Both the position numbers and the translations under genes were made by a program. This document shows, one piece after another, positions 60,713 to 64,000 of a stretch of DNA of 64,000 bases. The notes under the pieces were generated by a model that did no database searches, was not told the origin of the DNA, and saw nothing but the letters and a program-made list of their open reading frames with translations. The DNA is from Streptomyces polyasparticus (GTDB taxonomy: Bacteria > Actinomycetota > Actinomycetes > Streptomycetales > Streptomycetaceae), in NCBI RefSeq assembly GCF_014493765.1, contig NZ_JACTVJ010000005.1, positions 1 through 64,000 on the forward strand, given 5' to 3'. Within the stretch, counting starts at the first letter, position 1. Each line of letters starts with the position of its first letter.

Positions 60713-62200
60713 ATGACCCGATTCGTTCTGGTTCCGGGGCTGTTCACCGGGGCCCAGGTGTGGCAGGAGACCGTCGAACGGCTGCTCGCCGCGGGCGCGA
60801 AGGCGGAGGTGGTGGAGGTGCCGCGGCAGCAGGGGGCCGCCGTGGACCTCGATGCGCATATCGCGCAGGTGGTGGCGGCGATCGACGCGGGCGGCGCCGG
60901 CGGAACGCCGGACGTGGTCCTCGTCGGGCACGACTACGGGGTCTTCCCCGCGGTGGGTGCGGCGGACCGCAGGGCGGACCGGGTGGCCCGGATCGTGTAC
61001 GTGGACGCGCCGTTGGTCCAGGACGGTGCGACGGCGCTGGCCACGGTCCCCGACCCGGAGGTGCGCGAACAGCTCGCGGGTCAGGAGTCGTTGCCGGTAC
61101 CGGACCGTGACGAGTGGGAGCGCTGGGGCAGCACGGCGGGGCTCTCCGACGCCCACATCGACCGGCTGACCGCGCTCGCCGCACCCCAGCCGGCGGCGAC
61201 ACTGCTGCAGCCGCTGCACCTCACGGGGGCGGCAGCCGATCTGCCGACCACGGGGGTGCTCTGCGCCGAGAGCGGGGCGACGATCGCGACCGTACGGATG
61301 CTGGTGGGGTTCGGCGATCCGGCGCTCCAGGCGCTTGCCCGCCCCGAGGTCACCTTCTTCGAACTGCCCACCGGGCACTGGCCGATGCTGTCCCGCCCGG
61401 CCGATCTTGCCGAGGCGCTCCTGTCGGCCGCGGCCGGCGGCGGGGTGAGCCTCTCGGCGGCGGACGAGCCCGCGGAGACGCCCGGGTATCTGCGGCCCTT
61501 CCTGCTCGACGTACCGGAGATCGGGCCCGAGCGGCAGGGCGACGTGGACCTGTTCCTGCCGGACGCCGACGGCCCGCGGCCCGCCGTGGTGATCGTGCAC
61601 GGGGGTCCGGTCCCGGCTGGCATGCAGCCCGCGCCCCGCGAGTGGCCGACCCTCGTCGGATACGCCCGGTACGCGGCCTCGCTGGGAGCGGTCGGGGTGA
61701 CCTTGGACCACCGGCTCCACGACGTGGCCGACTATCCGGTCGCGGCAGCCGATCTGGCGGCCGCGGTGGAGCAGGTCCGCGCCGACCCGCGCGTGGACAA
61801 CTCCCGTATCGCCCTGTGGTTCTTCTCGGGCAGCGGACCGATGACCGCCGACTGGCTCAGTGCGCCTCCGCCCTGGCTGCGCTGCCTCGCGGCGAACTAT
61901 CCGATCATGGCGCCGCTCGCGAGCTGGGGTCTTGCCGCGGGGCAGCGGCGCCCGGCGGATGTGGTCGCGCAGGCGGGAGCGCTGCCACTGCTCCTGGTCC
62001 GCGCGGGCCTGGAGACTTCCGCGATCGCGGCGACGGTCACGGAGTTCGTCGCGGCGGCGGACGCGGCCGGCGCCGCGCTGGAGATCATCGACGTCCCGAA
62101 CGGACACCACTCCTTCGAGGGCATCGACCGGACCGACGAGTCCCGCGCGGTGATACGGGAAGCGGTGCGCCGTGTCCTCGGCCGGCTGGACCTCACGTAG
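60713..62200 (+). CDS. Tandem alpha/beta-hydrolase fusion
   Basis: A 495-residue protein with two alpha/beta-hydrolase-like halves. The first (1-240) begins MTRFVLVPGLFTGAQVW, with the nucleophile elbow VVLVGHDYGVFPAVGAADRR. Here Asp stands in the Ser position, as in haloalkane dehalogenases and epoxide hydrolases. A His follows in LPTGHWPMLSRPAD. The second (255-490) is dienelactone-hydrolase-like: RPAVVIVHGGPVPAGM, the elbow IALWFFSGSGPMTADWLSAP, and His in VPNGHHSFEGIDRTDES. It follows the MerR gene divergently and is first in a row with VOC and SnoaL-like genes. A CGGAGG site precedes the ATG. Substrates are unknown. Confidence 0.82.
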   Translation: MTRFVLVPGLFTGAQVWQETVERLLAAGAKAEVVEVPRQQGAAVDLDAHIAQVVAAIDAGGAGGTPDVVLVGHDYGVFPAVGAADRRADRVARIVYVDAPLVQDGATALATVPDPEVREQLAGQESLPVPDRDEWERWGSTAGLSDAHIDRLTALAAPQPAATLLQPLHLTGAAADLPTTGVLCAESGATIATVRMLVGFGDPALQALARPEVTFFELPTGHWPMLSRPADLAEALLSAAAGGGVSLSAADEPAETPGYLRPFLLDVPEIGPERQGDVDLFLPDADGPRPAVVIVHGGPVPAGMQPAPREWPTLVGYARYAASLGAVGVTLDHRLHDVADYPVAAADLAAAVEQVRADPRVDNSRIALWFFSGSGPMTADWLSAPPPWLRCLAANYPIMAPLASWGLAAGQRRPADVVAQAGALPLLLVRAGLETSAIAATVTEFVAAADAAGAALEIIDVPNGHHSFEGIDRTDESRAVIREAVRRVLGRLDLT

Positions 62201-62280
62201 GACGGGCTTGGTATGCGGGCAACCGCGGCGGGTACGCACTTGCCGTCCCCACCCGTCGCACGGAACAAGAGGTGTCGCAA

Positions 62281-62655
62281 GTGATTCGTAAATTGCAGGC
62301 GGTCGCACTGGACTGCGCCGATCCCCTACGGCTCGCGCAGTTCTACGCGGATCTGCTCGGCGGCCGGGTCGTCGCCGATCCGGACGACCCCGACTGGGTC
62401 GACGTCGTCGGCTTCGAGGGCACCCCGCTGGCCTGCCAGCGTGTGGACGGCTACCGCCCGCCGCAGTGGCCGGGCCAGGACCGCCCGCAACAGCTCCATC
62501 TGGACTTCGACGTGGACGACCTCGACCTCGAGGAAAAGCGCGCCCTGTCCCTCGGCGCCACCCTCCTCGAACGCACGGACCAACTCCGCCCGGATGCCAA
62601 CTGGCGCGTGTACGCCGACCCCGCGGGCCATCCGTTCTGCTTGTGCGAGCACTGA
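62281..62655 (+). CDS. VOC (glyoxalase/bleomycin-resistance) family protein
   Basis: A 124-residue protein with two beta-alpha-beta-beta-beta units. The start is VIRKLQAVALDCADPLRLAQ with FYADLLGGRVVAD, then QLHLDFDVDDLDLEEKRALS and WRVYADPAGHPFCLCEH. Metal residues, if any, are a His in QLHLDF and Glu in CLCEH. It may bind a small ligand or catalyse a lyase reaction. The GTG at 62281 follows AAGAGGTG. Its stop codon overlaps the ATG of the next gene (TGATG). Confidence 0.85.
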   Translation: MIRKLQAVALDCADPLRLAQFYADLLGGRVVADPDDPDWVDVVGFEGTPLACQRVDGYRPPQWPGQDRPQQLHLDFDVDDLDLEEKRALSLGATLLERTDQLRPDANWRVYADPAGHPFCLCEH

Positions 62656-63053
62656 TGCCGGACGGCGAAGGGAGCGCCCGGAATGCTCTGCGGCGCGAAC
62701 TCACCGCATTCCTCGGCGCGTACGAGCAGGCGAACAACAGCCACGACATCACCCGCGTCCTGCCCTTCATCGCGGATGACGCCACCTATTGGTTCTCGGA
62801 CGGCACCTACGAGGGCATCGGGCGGATCCGCGCGGCGATCGAGCGGACCTTCGCGACGATCCACGACGAGGTGTACGAGGTACGGGACGTGGAGTGGCCA
62901 GTGCTCACGCCCGATGCGGCCGTGTGCCGCTATCGGTTCGCGTGGACCGGGATCGTCGGCGGCGCGCCGCGTTCGGGGCAGGGGCGCGGCACCAATGTCA
63001 TCGTGCGCCGGGACGGCGCGTGGGTGATGCTCCACGAGCATCTCAGTACGTGA
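62655..63053 (+). CDS. SnoaL/NTF2-like protein
   Basis: A 132-residue NTF2-fold protein. The first helix is LRRELTAFLGAYEQANNSHD, followed by RVLPFIADDATYWFSDGTYE, RAAIERTFATIHDEVYEVRD and the C-terminal strands RYRFAWTGIVGG, GRGTNVIVRRDGAWVMLHEH. Such proteins are cyclases, isomerases or ligand-binding units. The ATG overlaps the VOC stop by one base, so the two are co-translated. The role is unknown. A strong hairpin follows. Confidence 0.85.
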   Translation: MPDGEGSARNALRRELTAFLGAYEQANNSHDITRVLPFIADDATYWFSDGTYEGIGRIRAAIERTFATIHDEVYEVRDVEWPVLTPDAAVCRYRFAWTGIVGGAPRSGQGRGTNVIVRRDGAWVMLHEHLST

Positions 63054-63064
63054 CGGCGCCGATG

Positions 63065-63103
63065 CGACGGCCCGGCAAGGCAGCGTGCCTTGCCGGGCCG
63101 TCG
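63065..63103. terminator. Strong bidirectional terminator hairpin
   Basis: An 18-bp perfect stem (63065-63082 with 63086-63103) has a three-base GCG loop; the core is CGGCCCGGCAAGGCA. It lies 11 bases after the SnoaL-like stop and 41 before the end of the S8 peptidase gene on the other strand. Confidence 0.9.
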
Positions 63104-63115
63104 TGTCACCTGGGA

Positions 63116-63147
63116 GTCGGAGCAGGGACTAGTCGGAGCAGGGGCTA
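63116..63147. repeat. 16-bp duplication beginning at a stop codon
   Basis: On the minus strand TAGCCCCTGCTCCGAC (63147-63132) and TAGTCCCTGCTCCGAC (63131-63116) are adjacent. The TAG of the first is the stop of the S8 peptidase gene. Confidence 0.7.
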
Positions 63148-64000
63148 CTTCACGCCGAAGGCGCGGATGATCTCCTGCTTGACCGAGCCGCCCCGGTCGT
63201 CCACCACCGACGCGCGCAGCGAGACGAACGCGGCGTCGCGCGGCACGGCGAGCAGCGTCTTCCAGGAGGCGCCCGCTCCGTCGGAGAGCTTCACGGTCTT
63301 CCAGGACTTGCCGTCGTCGTAGGAGACCTCCAGCGAGCCCTTGCCGATCCGGCCCGTGTCCACGGCGCCCTTGATGTACTCCGCGAAGATCCCGACCGGG
63401 ACGAGACCGCCGCCGCGGACGTTGCCCGCGAGGTCGGTGTCGACGTCGAAGCCGAGGTTGAGCATCGGCAGGTAGGTGTAGCGGTCCTCCGGCGTGGGGC
63501 CGGACTTGACCGTCCACTCGGAGTGGCCGCGCGTGGACAGGTGCCACTTGGCCGGGTCGGCCGTCGTGTCCGTGACGACCTTGAAGTCCTGGACCTTGGA
63601 CTCGACGTCCTCGGACCAGGCGTACGCGCCGGAGCCCGTCCTGTCGTCGACGAGCTTGCCGTCCACGTACACCTTCGTCTGCTGGGTGAGCCCGGACTCC
63701 GCGCTCCACACATCGCCGAAGCCCGTGTGGTCGGGGCCGGAGTCGCCCCAGCCGGGAACGTTGAACTCGACGTTGTTGCCGTAGCGCCCCTGACCCCAGC
63801 CGAGACCGGTGCCGAGCCACGGGTGCAGAACCGGCTTGAACCAGTTGAGCTCCTGGCGGCTGCCGCCCTCGTACGCGAACTCACCGCTGCGCTGCTCGAG
63901 CATCTCGGGCCCGGCCTTGACGGACTCGTGCCACTCCTGGCCCTCGCCCGTGGACACGTAGTCCGTGCGCTCGCGCGGGAAGTCGATCCGCTCGTAGAAG
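63145..64000 (-). CDS. C-terminal part of a secreted S8 (subtilisin-like) peptidase
   Basis: The open frame enters from the right edge (reading FYERIDFPRERTDYVSTGEG at its start) and ends at 63147-63145. The visible 284 residues contain no catalytic motif. They are beta-rich: LNWFKPVLHPWLGTGLGWG, YGNNVEFNVPGWGDSGPDHT, WHLSTRGHSEWTVKSGP and GSLEVSYDDGKSWKTVKLSD. This matches the long C-terminal jelly-roll-like domain of large Streptomyces S8 peptidases, as does the R-T-D-Y-V-S-T-G linker. The protease domain must lie beyond the window. Identification is from this C-terminal pattern only. Its stop begins a 16-bp tandem duplication. Confidence 0.7.
   Translation of the reverse strand, partial: FYERIDFPRERTDYVSTGEGQEWHESVKAGPEMLEQRSGEFAYEGGSRQELNWFKPVLHPWLGTGLGWGQGRYGNNVEFNVPGWGDSGPDHTGFGDVWSAESGLTQQTKVYVDGKLVDDRTGSGAYAWSEDVESKVQDFKVVTDTTADPAKWHLSTRGHSEWTVKSGPTPEDRYTYLPMLNLGFDVDTDLAGNVRGGGLVPVGIFAEYIKGAVDTGRIGKGSLEVSYDDGKSWKTVKLSDGAGASWKTLLAVPRDAAFVSLRASVVDDRGGSVKQEIIRAFGVK

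Overview
The window is typical Streptomyces-type actinobacterial chromosome. It has very high GC with strong third-position GC bias, GTG/TTG starts and GGAGG-like ribosome sites. The families are ones common in that group: F420-dependent LLM oxidoreductases, PucR and XRE-type regulators, DUF4232, DUF4334, DUF6578 and TIGR03842, and a sugar ABC importer without its own ATPase. I saw no rRNA, tRNA, CRISPR array, prophage or intact insertion sequence. It reads as ordinary chromosome with catabolic loci, single-gene regulators and a few accessory patches.

Layout, left to right. 1-3750 holds a macro-domain protein, a phytoene-dehydrogenase-like flavoprotein, a hypothetical protein and an inositol-phosphatase-like enzyme. 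3882-12670 is a minus-strand catabolic block: PucR regulator, beta-ureidopropionase-like amidohydrolase, dihydropyrimidinase, F420-dependent LLM oxidoreductase, NCS1 permease and a gamma-glutamyltransferase-like protein. Together these could import and open cyclic ureides (hydantoins or dihydropyrimidines). 12943-21374 is mixed: kinase-like protein, M15 peptidase, lipoate ligase, DUF4232 lipoprotein, a NarL-type two-component system, an AhpD-like protein with a coupled methyltransferase, and a secreted protein. 21402-22651 is a tryptophanyl-tRNA synthetase preceded by a 13-codon leader peptide with tandem Trp codons and a terminator hairpin, that is, a transcription attenuator. 22660-25380 is repeat-rich and decayed, with a serpin, a broken glycosidase-like fragment and a broken LacI fragment. 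25382-31163 is a LacI-controlled sugar-uptake operon (flavoprotein, binding protein, two permeases).

31238-41652 has a second-type enolase with a divergent MarR regulator, a translationally coupled GNAT/HIT pair followed by a PLP enzyme, an SDR/TetR pair sharing a 16-bp operator motif, and a dialkylglycine-decarboxylase locus (LysR regulator, enzyme, NCS1 permease). 41830-48158 is the most unusual region. A squalene/phytoene-synthase-family enzyme and a DUF4334 protein are read divergently from a three-gene overlapping operon. That operon encodes an MpaB-type oxygenase fused to a four-EF-hand calcium module, a PhaR-like small protein and an ABC1/UbiB kinase. 48136-64000 contains a second TIGR03842 oxidoreductase, a DHFR-like reductase, LRV-repeat and DUF4132 proteins, an MFS exporter with a divergent XRE regulator, an aldo/keto reductase, a MerR regulator with a divergent tandem alpha/beta-hydrolase operon, and the C-terminal part of a secreted S8 peptidase.

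Two things cut across the annotation. First, at least five genes end inside, or at the first base of, a short tandem repeat that duplicates the stop codon, and several more have an array close to a gene end. Second, many regulator genes have legible operators beside them, so this window is unusually good for reading regulation from sequence.
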